A stretch of DNA of 51,722 nucleotides, from the NCBI GenBank assembly GCA_003427395.1, contig BFEA01000066.1, forward strand, positions 2,114,706 through 2,166,427, written 5' to 3'. The first letter of the stretch is position 1, and each line of letters starts with the position of its first letter. Made by a program: the position numbers and the translations under genes. The DNA is from Chara braunii (taxonomy: Eukaryota; Streptophyta; Charophyceae; Charales; Characeae). Positions 1 to 10,939 of the stretch are shown piece after piece. The notes below the pieces were generated by a model. It made no database searches, had not been told where the DNA came from, and saw nothing but the letters and a program-made list of their open reading frames with translations.

Positions 1-47
<47 letters not shown>
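1..47. repeat. (ATT)n microsatellite
   Basis: Uninterrupted TTA/ATT triplets from the window edge. It is the first of several ATT tracts in the E3 LTR, each followed by about 370-400 bp of related unique sequence. This gives a modular tandem arrangement (tracts at 1, 420, 858 and 1332) that recurs in the E1 LTRs. Confidence 0.95.
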
Positions 48-396
48 TGCTTGGGCCATGGGTGCTAATGACATCTGTGAGCTGGGGGAGAGGGGTCAGC
101 ATTGGTGTTGACGTCATCNCTCGCTAGTNATCAAGTTGTCNGGTTGCGTCCATGTTGTAGGTGTAGTGTTAGGCTGTAGATTAGGCAGGGCGNCTGGCGC
201 CATTCANAAGAGGGAGCTACATTGGGTTATGNTGTTGGTGTTGCCCTGTTGGGCTTGGACCTTGACTCACGATTGTTCTGTATCATTCTCAAATGGATGG
301 TTACTCGGTTCCATTGGCTATCTGCTCTCACTTTGACTACTTGGACTTCAGTGAGATTGCGATTTGGATTATGTGTTTCGTCCACATTCATGTTCC

Positions 397-424
397 TTGC
401 AATATTATTATTACTATATTATTA

Positions 425-470
<46 letters not shown>

Positions 471-479
471 CATTATTTA
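397..479. repeat. (ATT)n microsatellite
   Basis: ATT/TTA triplets with a few interruptions, best between 420 and 472. Encoded Tyr or Ile homopolymers in this stretch are not genes. Confidence 0.95.
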
Positions 480-854
480 TTATAATTATTAGTGAGAGAT
501 CATGATTGTCCGTGTCTAAACAGGGCTACAACAGATCGGCATTGGCCGATGTCTGACCGTACTTCGGTGAAGCTGTTGACGTGATCAGCGGCATAGTAGT
601 ATAGGCTAGATAGGACTTGTCATCTGTAGTATGGGCGTCGAGCGCCACACAGGATACCAACATGGTTCTTCGTTGGTAGTGATAGGACTATTCCAGCACC
701 GTCAAATATGAGCTTTTGGTGTGCTCTTATCTCGTGAACTGTGATGCAATTCTGCTTTTGTTCGAGGTCATGACTATCTGGTCACATGTATGTAATGCTG
801 TTTTGATTAACTGAAGTAATTCATTTTCTTTCTTTCTTGCATTTTGTTGTTTTC

Positions 855-856
855 GC

Positions 857-906
<50 letters not shown>
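855..906. repeat. (ATT)n microsatellite
   Basis: About 17 perfect ATT triplets. The flanking sequence on the right is a diverged copy of the module that follows the previous tract. Confidence 0.95.
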
Positions 907-1324
907 GGTGCACTGTAGTTCTTAGGTGCACGTGGCATCTGTGTGTGGGGGACCAAGGTGTGAGTGAGGCGGGAAACGTACCCGGNGTTGGAGGCGTGCG
1001 ACATTGGTCGTTGTATGCACGTACTTCGAAAAGATGTTGACGTCATCANCGNCATGGTAATATAGGTTAGATAGGATCTGCCGTATGTAGTCTGCACGCC
1101 GGGCGCCAGATAGGACATCGGCATTGGGCCTGCGTTGATGATGATGAGACTATGTCAACCATGTCAATTATGAGCTTTTGNCGTGCTCTTACCTNGTAGG
1201 ACCCGTAATGCAATCTGCCTTTTGGTTCGAAGTCACGACTATTTGGTGACATGTGTATGATGTTGTTTGATTTCTGAAGTTCGATATCGCTCAATTTCCT
1301 TGTTTTCCTTTATTATTGATATCA

Positions 1325-1332
1325 TTTTATTA

Positions 1333-1400
<68 letters not shown>
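1325..1400. repeat. (ATT)n microsatellite
   Basis: Two blocks of ATT triplets broken once near 1370. The sequence after it (1430-1700) is matched by 51361-51650 at the other end of the window. Confidence 0.95.
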
Positions 1401-1401
<1 letters not shown>

Positions 1402-1714
1402 TACAATCAGACTCGCTTCTTTCACATTTTTTCATGCATGCAAACATGTGCGCAGCAGAATGTCAACAGGCGCCCACTCAGTTCTCAAAGATATGACAGT
1501 CGAGAACACAATTAAGAAACAAGTTCACTTTCAATAACCATGGCGACGCAGCGCCCGAACAACTCTTTGTTCACGTACAACGGATCACCTTGGATGCCAC
1601 ACACGCAACACTCTGCATACCCGCCCACACGCACACTACACTGCACCTACGGCTATGGTTACACTCTCCTTCAGCCCGCTGCACTCCCCGGGTGCCCGCA
1701 GGCCACCAGTGCAC

Positions 1715-2090
1715 ATTCACGTGCACAGGTACACAGTCACACAGGTGTACGGTGACACAGTCACAGTACACAGTGACACAACATACACGGATATGAGGTG
1801 ATACGCTGACATACTACACATACACAGTGGAATAGACACAGATGGTGTGACACGCACGGTCACACATACACGGACACCGACACATATACACATATACACA
1901 GTAGCACAGTGCACAGTGACTGTCACATACACGATGCACAGTAGCACAGTGCACAGTCACACACATGTGCACAGTGACTGTCACATACATGGTGCACAGA
2001 CAGAGTGCACAGTCACACACCTGGTCACGCACAGTCACACACCCGGTCGCGCACAATCACAAACATGCCGTAACATAGATACACAGTGAA
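1715..2090. repeat. CA/TG-rich minisatellite of CACAGTGCACAGTGACTGTCAC-like units
   Basis: Short imperfect units built on CACAGTG and GTGACTGTCACA recur irregularly across about 375 bp. The reverse complement of the same vocabulary fills 13330-13800 and 30430-30900 in the E1 LTRs, which supports assigning this stretch to a related LTR in opposite orientation. Cys/Val/Thr-rich translations here are artefacts of the repeat. Confidence 0.8.
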
Positions 2091-2787
2091 AAACGCGCAC
2101 AACCATTGTGACACACACACACGCTACGCTCTATCTCTGTCACGGTCACTTCAGCTTCGGACAACCTGCAGACCACCGAAGCACAACTCGCTGTAGCAAC
2201 GCTGCCGTAGGGCTTCTGCATGAATAAATGAATGACTGAGGCGCTGCCTCTTGATTTATACTTCTGCAGGTCGTTGGTCTGGCCCATTTCCCTGGCCCGA
2301 AGTGCACACAATCCCATGCGGTGCTTGCTAGACCGACTGGGGACTGGGACCGTTGTCTCAGCAGGGTAGACTTCTACCACTTGCCCTCTTGCCATCGGCC
2401 ATGGTGCTCACGGCCTCGTGGTACTTGCTGGATCAGACGGGGTCTGACCAGACCTTACCACTGACTGACTGTGGTCTCACTGCTAACCTGTGCAATTGCA
2501 CTGCGGCTTAGTCCACCACTTGACTCACCACTTGACCACTTGCCCACTTGCAGACCTTCGAGAAGGACTACAACTAGACTTCTGGAACTCGCTAAGACCT
2601 CTACTTTATAGATCTACAAATCTAACCCCTACTGCCTGTGGACCTATGACAGACCTACCAACTGTGTATGAATACATAGGTTACAGGTTCAACTCTTGGG
2701 GACTGCACAAATGTTGTACATGGGTAGGGTGAGGTCCAGGAATCGAGCCCGGGGATCTGCATCAGCTACTACAAATGGTGAAATCCA

Positions 2788-2789
<2 letters not shown>

Positions 2790-2821
<32 letters not shown>
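2790..2821. repeat. (ATT)n microsatellite
   Basis: About ten perfect ATT triplets. It corresponds by position to the AAT tract at 12243 in the inverted E1 LTR. Confidence 0.95.
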
Positions 2822-2822
<1 letters not shown>

Positions 2823-3164
2823 CTGCAAATTTGACTTGCTTTCTTCTCACTTACATGCATGCAGACAGACTTCACACCCTGCAACTCGGGTGCTGATGAT
2901 ATATGCATAGTCTGCATTATTTGATATGGTTACTACGTCCATGTCGTTTGTTCTGATCTGATTGTCAGCGCAATCAGACATGTGCATGTGAACCCCATGC
3001 CTAGCTAGAGCCACTGCCTGGGTTTGCGCACGCTAGCTTAGAGTCAGTGTGAGTGCAGATTGATTGATCTATGGATGTAGGACGGGTGACAGGATAAGGC
3101 TCCAGGGTGAGGAACATCCTATTACTTGTCTCTACGTGTATACATATCTTAGATAGTTAGGTTG

Positions 3165-3530
3165 ACAGACTGAAGATGGGGTACTCCTGTGCGGGTCATC
3201 CCATGGTCTGTCTAAGTTTGAACCAATTAGACTAAAACAAGTGGTAGGATACTCATGTCTGAGTTATCCTACTGCTTGAGTAAGTATGAGGTGAAGACTT
3301 CCGTCGGAGTCTTCTTACTTCGTACTTACTTTGATCGGACTATACCTTAGTCCACCAATAAAATTGAAGTTCACATCGTTGAACTTCGTGTAGAGCGACC
3401 GTGAGGGAGGTATTGAGACTCTGTGACCTGTGTGTGATTGCAGGTCATCTGAATCAAGGAGACTCGTTATGAGTCTATACAAGTCTACATGTTGTTGCCC
3501 TATGGTAACAGGTTGGTTATCCAACTCAAC
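3165..3530 (+). repeat. Hairpin cluster in the E3 LTR
   Basis: Several short inverted repeats follow one another: around 3246-3273 (GTAGGATACTC ... GAGTTATCCTAC), 3294-3316 (GAAGACT ... AGTCTTC around CCGTCGG), 3364-3386 (GAAGTTCA, loop CATCGT, TGAACTTC) and 3459-3476 (AGACTC, loop GTTAT, GAGTCT). This is the counterpart, in the opposite orientation, of the hairpin arrays at 10940-11745 and 27140-28765. Stem sequences differ while pairing is kept. Confidence 0.55.
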
Positions 3531-4160
3531 CCTCACTCACCTTCTACACCCATACTTTGCATCAACCTTTGCACTAAATGGCATTTCTGTTTCGGGTCAT
3601 TTGTCTAAAAGGTCTGTGTGTGGTCAAAAGAGGTCCTTGAATGGCTAAGTCGAAAGGGGAATGTCTGGTTAAAAGGATTGGTAGCGTAAGTGTGGTGTGT
3701 GTGAAAGTGAATGAATGGTTGACTCTGCTAGGATTGTGCAATGTGATTGACTCTTGTCTGCAGGCCAGTAATAAGACCAGCCACATGCTATTCACGGCAA
3801 CACACTGAGACACTTATGCTATCCTAGACCTGGATCCAGACATCTTGTCAGTGCGCGATTGGTTGGAGTACCCAACCTTGCACCTTGCCCTTGATTGTTA
3901 GGAAGATTAGGATTATTGCTAAGGCGAGAAACCTCATTCATTTGCTGATCTTTTCATTTGTTCATGCTTGAAAGGTCAAAGACCTATGTTTTCCTTTATG
4001 AACTCAGAATGTTTATGTGAAAGTGTTGTGTGTATGTGACAACTCCTTGCCTAATTACTCAGCCCTATCTCACTTCAAATGTATGTATGCTATGGTTAAA
4101 GTGTCTCATGGAGCGTTATGTCGACTTGACTTAATCACTAGGTAGGATGGGTATGTGTCT
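3531..4160. other. LTR body without recognisable genes
   Basis: No coding region, RNA gene or strong repeat is visible. Short reading frames lack any family signature. The sequence is assigned to the E3 LTR by its flanks. Confidence 0.5.
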
Positions 4161-4695
4161 TATGCGCGACCCCTGATAATTGAAGTACTGAGAAGGATCT
4201 TGCTTTGAAAACGGAATAGGTGATGAGTCGTACCTATAGAAACTATTTCTAGGCAAAGCGTAGTATTGCGCGAACGTTCGTCAGTCAAGTCGACCTGATT
4301 GTAAGTCGATCTGGAAGATCAGCGCCCCGATGCCGGACGTATATACGGGTCAGTCTTAGGCGTTCAACCGCACGTATGCCTATGCTACGACGATCGAGCA
4401 AACGCCCTCGGCTGGCCTACCTCTACGATTGCATGTAAAAGCCTTCGCACGTGGGTCAGTAGCTCAGCAGGGATACACCCACCTAAGGGATGGTGACAAC
4501 TCTCGCAGGTGGAGGTAAGTTGTACCTCACGGGATCCCTAACCTGTCGTGGGGAGTCGCGAGAGGTATAGCACGCGCGCACGGTCGGAGTTGGTGTCTGG
4601 CTGAAGCTCTATTAAAGCTCTTGCGTGATACTGTCGTGAGGTCCGACACTAAAAATATTACTTTACGTCTGGGTGTGGGACCGCCGCGCGCGACA

Positions 4696-5660
4696 CCGCG
4701 GCCGCTGGTGTTACATAGGCCCGAGCATGTTCGCGAGTTGTTCGAGCGACTGTGCGACCACGTTCGCGCGAACGTGAAGGGGGGCAAACACGTTCGTCGT
4801 GCAACGCAGATGGCGGCAAATTCATTCGAATTTGCTCATCGACCATTAGAAGTAGCAGGATGAACGAGCGCTTAACTAACTCCACGAACTAACAAAAAAA
4901 CCTAAAGAAAATCTAAAAGGAATCTAAAAGAAGAAGACCTAGCAAGAATCTAAAAACAAAAAGAAAAAGAAAAAATCTAAAAAAAAAACTTACCTCACTG
5001 TCAGTGCTCGCCCGTTTTTCAAGGCGCTTCCAGGGGCACTGGGGCTGAAACGCCCCAACTACTTCCTCATGCGACATGCGGCGCTCCTCCTCTAGTTTAA
5101 ATGTATTATTATTTTTTTTTTCTATTGTTTCGTTGGCTTTGCCAACAGTCACGTACCATCACGTGGCTGTTTAGCCACGACCTTGGGATATGCAGGCCTT
5201 ATTTCGACTACACTATTTTATTTTATTTTTTATTTTATTTTTTTATTTTTTATTTTTTTTATGAGTGTTATCCTTGCGCAGGGGTCGGCCGAGATCGGCA
5301 CGTCACCAGGCACAAGCTCCAAAAGGAGTTAGCCCGATAGTAACAGTTGTTGGATTCGATCCCGGTGTCCGCTGGGTGAAATCTCTGCACTCTAACATAC
5401 TGGGCTAGCTCCTATTACAAAAGTTATGCCTGCAACCCTTCTATATGAAAGGGTAGGGCCCAGTAGGCCGTCCCTCTCAGGTCTAGGCAGGCTTAGCCCT
5501 GCCTCACCCTTTCACAACCGGCACCCCGCCATCCCACTGGCTGGCGTTTCGCTCGGTAGGCTCAATAAGCCACCTTCAGCCGATAGCCCGGCGTCGGGCC
5601 CCCGCGTGGAGTCAATACTCGTGGCCCAAGAAGAGAATAAGCTTCCTATTCCCATCATAC
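4696..5660. other. Spacer between two facing LTR ends
   Basis: This 965-bp stretch lies between the E3 LTR end (4695) and the E2 LTR edge (5661). It holds an A-rich patch (4885-4990), a T-rich patch (5205-5262) and the tRNA-derived sequence at 5324-5413. No gene is seen. It may be the ancestral flank into which both elements inserted, or a remnant of one of them. Confidence 0.5.
5324..5413 (-). repeat. tRNA-derived SINE-like sequence
   Basis: On the - strand an A-box-like TAGCCCAGTATG (5396-5407) precedes a B-box-like GGGATCGAATCC (5352-5363) with tRNA-like spacing. The segment is bounded by the inverted repeat AGGAGTTAGCCC (5324-5335) and GGGCTAGCTCCT (5402-5413). Related sequences lie at 16830-16914, 33866-33946, 49112-49268 and 50601-50750, all in the same orientation. 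Whether it is a mobile SINE or a tRNA pseudogene is undecided. Confidence 0.5.
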
Positions 5661-7169
5661 TGTCGAGCGCATCGGTCTGGCACCACTCAAGGGCAGCGCG
5701 GGACCCTCCTGGTCGCGTCACGCAGGAGTTGGTTTTAATCCTTCGTCGCTAATATACATGGAGCTTCCGCAAGCTGCTCCGGCCGAGTGAGCATGCCATA
5801 CCTCTCGCGAGCCCCTACGACAGGATAGGGCCTACGCGAGGCACGACTTACCTCCACCTTACGGGAGCTGTCACTTTCCTTCGGTGGGCGTATCCCCACC
5901 GAGCTACCAGTCCATAGTACGAAAGTTGATCAGTTGCAATCGCAGAGATGGACCAGCCGAGGGCGTTTCTCGTTCGTTGTAGCATTGGGGGTACGAGCGA
6001 TATTACGCCTCTATCGGACCCGCACGTGGACCGACATCTTGGGGGGCTGAGGTCCCAAAGGCGACCCGTCTCCGGTCGACTAGGAGGCATCCCACACGCC
6101 ACGTGCACACCACTATAAAGAACATAAAAATAAAAATACACACACACACACATACATATACAAATACAGAACGACACAGAGCAAACAACGCGACAACGCT
6201 CCTAGTCCCTTAGTAGCCATCCCATAACTTCCCGATGCGGAAATCAGATAGGTGTCGCGTGTGAGACTTAGTATAAAATCGCGCTGACGCAGGACTAACT
6301 CATATCGACTCGCAATGCAAGCGTACGCAGGCGGTCACAATGATGGCACACTATGTAGTACCCATATTTATGCGATCAACGTTAATCTTGAGGGTCGCGT
6401 TCGACACTTTAGTGTCGGCTGACATGCGCCTTGAGGGTTAATCTCTCGACGCTGGACAACCGCCATGTGCAGTTGAGAACCACACCCTATTCTGCACCCT
6501 GCAGAGAGTGGGTGGTATACAGGTTCATACCTGTGGTGGCAATCGTCTCTTATTGCCTTGGAGTCCAGCTCCATCATCCAGGGTCTGGGGAGAAGTCAAG
6601 GGGTTTGACTTTGACGGCTGCCACGGACTACAACGTCCAACCATAGAAAAACATAAAAAGCAAAGGCTAAAAGGGAAAACCCCACTTCCCTCGAAAACAT
6701 AATTTGTTTAACCCTTACTCGCGATTATTGTAGGCCGCACGAAACACTCAAGACATATATACTTACATATATAGAGGGTTATTAATATAGGACGATCACT
6801 TCTCACAGTCACGGTGGGACTCCTCTCAGCCATATATATATGTGTGTGAGCGCAGGCAGTCAAATCCAAAGTCCGAATCACCAAACATATCTGCAATCAC
6901 ATCAAAGATTCAACCAAAAAGTCCACATACTACACGGAGTTAACTCCAATCAATCTCTATACTCACACGCCTCGCTTTAGTCATGCAAGCCCCAACCTTT
7001 GTCCAACCAACCATAAATAAATACTCAATACCTTTGTTAAATGGCCATTCAATAAAAGTCCGAGTGAAAACCTTAGTAAAATAACAAAATCACCAGGGCA
7101 AAGCCTTTTAGGTTAAGTATTGAGGGTGAATTGGCGTTGAGTCGTAGGCCGACGAATCGGCAACCGACG

Positions 7170-7186
7170 TGTTATCTATGATAACA
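7170..7186. promoter_or_regulatory. Conserved TGTTATC/GATAACA stem-loop, E2 copy
   Basis: Perfect 7-bp stem with a 3-nt loop (TAT), preceded by ATCGGCAACCGAC. The same arrangement occurs at 10356-10375 and 26407-26426 in the E1 LTRs although the surrounding sequence has diverged. Function is unknown. Confidence 0.55.
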
Positions 7187-7454
7187 GAAAATGATCCTCG
7201 TATGATCAAGCTGAATTTAGTCCTGACTTCAAATCGGACGTTCAAGAGTACCTGTAACACAAGACAGGTCAATCCTCAAGCTAAATCTATGCGTCCAAAC
7301 CGAATGTAATCTCTATATCATAATTCCACCAAGAGTCATTCTACTTAACTAATCCTGGGTCTACCCTTGAACCAGTTTCTTGGCAGAATCTCCTTTGTAC
7401 AGAGTGGACTGTCAGAATTGCCACCTGTCAAAATACAACCTAACTCCTTTAACT

Positions 7455-7990
7455 AAGAAAATTTCGGCAGCGCTTCCCGTAGGGAAAGTGTCTTCGCAGA
7501 ATTTATAATAACTTAGATATGATCACAAAACAAACTCTAAATCTGGAAAGCCAAAATTTGTCTATCTTCCTGAATTAGTAAAAATTTGGGCAGCACTTCC
7601 TTTAGGCAGGTACACTTCCCAGATTTGTACTAAGTCAAATATGAACTCAGAATCAAGACATGAGTTCAATTAAAACAAAATTTAACTAACTCCTTAGATT
7701 TGTAGAAATTTCGGCAGCGCTTCCCATAGAGAAAGTGTTATTCCAAGATTTATACAAAGCTAAGGTCAGAAAAAAAAAATGACTTTGACTCCTCGAGGTC
7801 CATTTTTTTTTAGAAATTTCGGCAGCACTCCCTTTAGAAAAGAGGACTCTTCAGATTTTTAGTAAGTCATAACAGTCGGACAGGGTGAACTTTGAAAAAA
7901 CAAAATATAACTAACTCCTTGGTTTTGTAGAAATTTCGGCAGCGCTTCCCGTAGAGAAAGTGACTTACAAAAATTTATACAAGACTAAGT
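7455..7990. repeat. Tandem repeat, about 108-123 bp units, in the E2 LTR
   Basis: The motif AATTTCGGCAGCGCTTCCCG and variants recurs at about 7465, 7586, 7709, 7817 and 7932, each followed by AGAAAGTG-like sequence and a TTTATACAA-like block. The core can fold (CTTCCC, GTA, GGGAAAG). It occupies the LTR zone that holds other hairpin arrays in E1. Confidence 0.75.
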
Positions 7991-9946
7991 ATAATAAATG
8001 ATCCCAGAAAATGCAGAAATTAAAACTAACTCCTATGGCTTTAGCACGTGGCGAGCAACTAAAGCAACTACATATCAAACTGAAACTCGGACTAAGTAGT
8101 GGTCTCACTCAGTCACATGCAGGTCAAACCACAAAGGTAAAAACTCTCACCATCCCAAGTCTATTTATATAAAATAGTTCGTGAACCTTAAGGTAATTCA
8201 TCCCTTATAGCGAACTTACATATGGCCCAAGTGCCTTAGGATATACACGAATATGTTGCACTACTACTTTTCTCTTCTTTGGGCATATGCACTCAGACTC
8301 GCGAGAGAGGGCCTTATAATCTTCATGCGCCTGAGGGTCCCGCAATGGTGGTCTGGCTGGGCAAAAGCTTGGTCAAAATGAGGTCAAGTCACCAGTTGTA
8401 GCTCCCCTGATGAACTCTCAATTTGCAGCAATGATTCTCTTATTGTCACTTAGTCACTCCCCCAGACCGCAGTCACTATGCGCCACCGTCATGCTCAAAT
8501 AGGCATACATTATCAGTCTACCGGTATCCCGTACCTAGGAGTCGTTGTTCAACCACCTGCGCGGTCAGCAATCTACAGCACAGTGGCCAAGACTCCAGGG
8601 CGCAGGTCGTTGCTCATCATGCAGTCTGCGGTCTCTCCTCCCTTCTTTCTCGCTCGTACCTCATCCACTGTCCGCTGCTCTAGTCACCGGACCCTGCAGA
8701 AATAGCCTGAATCTGTCAGATATACAAGTCATTGTAACTCCCACTGCTTCATTCGCCAAGATGGGTAGCCTCTTGGCCAGCCAGTAAGCCCTCAAGCCTG
8801 TTGACTATGCAAGGGTCTACAACCTCTGTTGCTGCCTTCAGACCCGCATCTTTCCGTCAACTATTTCGTTCAGCAGGGAGTGAGCAGCACACACACCGAT
8901 CAGTATGCAACCTCGATGCTCTTCTCCTCACTACTCTGAGTGATGGGAAGAGCATCGCTTCACTAGCAGGTAAGTCCATTGCCCCGCAGTTGATCTGTCG
9001 CTGCCTCTACCCCCCAGGATGGACAACATGCCAGTCAACAGAAGAGATTTATGATCTGGTGCTTATTCCCTCGCGGCTTCAGTTAGGTAATTGGTTGGGC
9101 AATCGTGCAGGCCAAAAGCTAAGCCCCCAATCCTCTCGGCTGGTCATCTGTTACTCCGACTGATCGGTCCTCCGTCCACAGCCGAGCGCGCGAGCACTAA
9201 ACATCCACGCTGGTTTGCTCAGACTACACCATCGCCGCCACCATTCCGCACGCCAAACCTAGCGCCGATCGAACGTGTCGGATAGAGAGACGGAAACTTT
9301 GATGTCCTTACCTTAATTAATAAATAAAAACCAGGCTGGCTAGCTATGCCGGCCTTACGAACAATTTAAAGGAAAAAATCACATGTGCGTTGTCGAGCTC
9401 GGAGGTCCCGCACCCCACTGGGTTGCGCTGAACCTCACGGTCGTGTCACGCAGGATGTTTCGTCTAATAAGAACCAGTCACCACTCCAACCGTGCGCACG
9501 TGCTATACCTCTCACGACGCCCTGCGACTTGTCGGGACGTCGCGAGGTACAACTTACCTCTATCCGAGGGGCTGTCACCACCCTCAGGTAGGCGTATCCC
9601 TGTTGAGCTATCGGCCCACGTGCGAAGGCTTTTACATGCCTGAGTAGAGGTAGGTCGGCCGAGGGCGTTTGCTCGATCGCTGTAGCACAAAATGGGGTAC
9701 GCTCGGTAAGATGCCTAGAACTTACCCGTTAGATATTCACGTCGAACTTTGAGACGGTCGTCTATTCCCGCTTCTGTTTCAAAGACACATTCTTCTTCCA
9801 AACACTATGTTCAAAAACAAACCTTGTCGCTACCAAAGGATATCCTACTCTACTCAACGTATGACTGAATCATCAGAATAATATACAAAACTTGATTATG
9901 AATATCGAGGCATTACCGCTGAGAACCCTTCCCACTTTCACAAGTG

Positions 9947-10089
9947 TTGAGTGTCCAGACTCTTCACGATGTCAATCCCAGTCCAATCCAAACCATGCAC
10001 AAGACAGACCTGCACAANTTGAGTGTCCAGACTCTTCACGATGTCAATCCCAGTCCAATCCAAACCATGCACAAGACAGACCTGCACAA
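9947..10089. repeat. 71-bp exact direct duplication around a single N (probable assembly artefact)
   Basis: The 71 bases 9947-10017 are repeated exactly at 10019-10089 with one N (10018) between. The same happens at 25998-26139. Two contigs overlapping by a k-mer length and joined by a one-base gap would give this pattern, so a real tandem repeat is unlikely. Confidence 0.8.
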
Positions 10090-10355
10090 CATAATGCAAA
10101 GACTGTTCACATGCCATGCACTAACGACGTCAACCATCAACCATTGACATTGTCCTTCACTCCCCAAACCATGCACGAAAGCTCTATCTTTCCTGAGATG
10201 CAAGCCCAGTCCCCTCTCATTGATTCAAAGGACCCTTGAGAGTGACCAGGACCATTTAGGCAACGACCACAGGTGACGGTTTTACTGACCATAGGGTTTG
10301 ATTTTAGATGTAGGTATCAAGCCAAGCCGAAAAAATTGAATCGGCAACGACCGAG

Positions 10356-10375
10356 CTGTTATCGTGTGATAACAG
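10356..10375. promoter_or_regulatory. CTGTTATC/GATAACAG stem-loop, copy A
   Basis: Perfect 8-bp stem with loop GTGT, preceded by TCGGCAACGAC. Copy B has loop AAGT (26407-26426) and the E2 LTR loop TAT (7170-7186). The stem is conserved and the loop varies. Confidence 0.6.
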
Positions 10376-10939
10376 AAAACTGAGTCCTTTATGTAGGACT
10401 TCTCCTTTAATTGCAGTAGACCAAAGCAAAGACCTGCACACACACAGGTCAACAATGATTCAACATCCCCACTTGATTCCCACATAATGATATCTAAGGG
10501 TCAAGCCCTTAGTTTTGGTTTGTGAGCTTAAGGATCAACATCCCAAAGTCTAAGCCCTAGCTTCTATCTACCCTGAGTCGTCTGTCACTCCTCCTCTTTT
10601 AATTTCAAGGAGTTTTTTTGCCTATGTCTCAAGTCGTCGCAGAAAAACTCATACTTCCCCTTACTCGCAATACTTGCATTTTCCCTCTTGCAGATAAGCA
10701 CACCCTTTTGTGCGTACGCGGTAATCTAATTGAGATTTACTCATGTCGTTCGGTGGTTTCTCCCTTAGGAGCCTATCAATGAACTGAGGCTACGCGAAAC
10801 TTCTTCTTGTCTAATCCTTTTTCCTACAGTATTCAATTTCTTTCACGTTTCGATCTAAAGGACCTTTTGGGTCGTTCCCGATGGAGCACTCTCTTTTTTC
10901 CCTTTCTCTTCTTCTTGTCCTCACATACGCAAGCAGTGG

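Larger units (their letters stand above)
1..4695 (+). mobile_element. Right part of a giant LTR, related element E3 (left end outside window)
   Basis: Seen: stretches match the reverse complement of the E1 LTR. Positions 4380-4650 match 9440-9690 inverted, 2225-2290 match 13200-13260 inverted, and 540-650 and 1030-1150 match 14830-14960 inverted. The right edge reads GGTGTGGGACCGCC...GCGACA ending at 4695, parallel to the E1 LTR end GGTGTGTGACCCCC...GAGACA. Known: LTRs commonly end in CA, and this family ends in GACA. No tRNA-Asp primer site follows 4695, so this is probably a 3' or solo LTR. It contains ATT microsatellites, a CA-rich minisatellite and hairpins described separately. Eleven isolated N bases (119, 129, 141, 193, 207, 232, 986, 1049, 1052, 1181, 1195) suggest positions unresolved between repeat copies. 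No protein-coding gene is visible. Confidence 0.65.
5661..9390 (-). mobile_element. E2 LTR, left part (split by E1)
   Basis: Seen: the left edge TGTCGAGCGCATCGG at 5661 parallels the E1 LTR edge TGTCGAGCTCGGAGG at 9391. Positions 5690-6010 are a diverged copy of 9425-9720, and 7150-7190 carries the same CGGCAAC ... TGTTATC/GATAACA stem-loop found at 10340-10380. The right end is interrupted at 9390 by E1. Inference: the missing end is 34776-34949, giving an LTR of roughly 3.9 kb. The sequence left of 5661 shows no tRNA-Asp primer site, so this reads as a 3' LTR. No genes are seen; 8045-9390 holds no recognisable feature apart from LTR sequence. Confidence 0.6.

Noticed and set aside
8801-9163. 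120-codon + strand frame
   Set aside because: No domain, signal or homologous frame in related LTR sequence; it lies inside the E2 LTR and is probably chance.
9947-10089. A real 71-bp tandem repeat in the LTR
   Set aside because: Exact identity, an N at the joint and the same joint at a second locus indicate assembly overlap.
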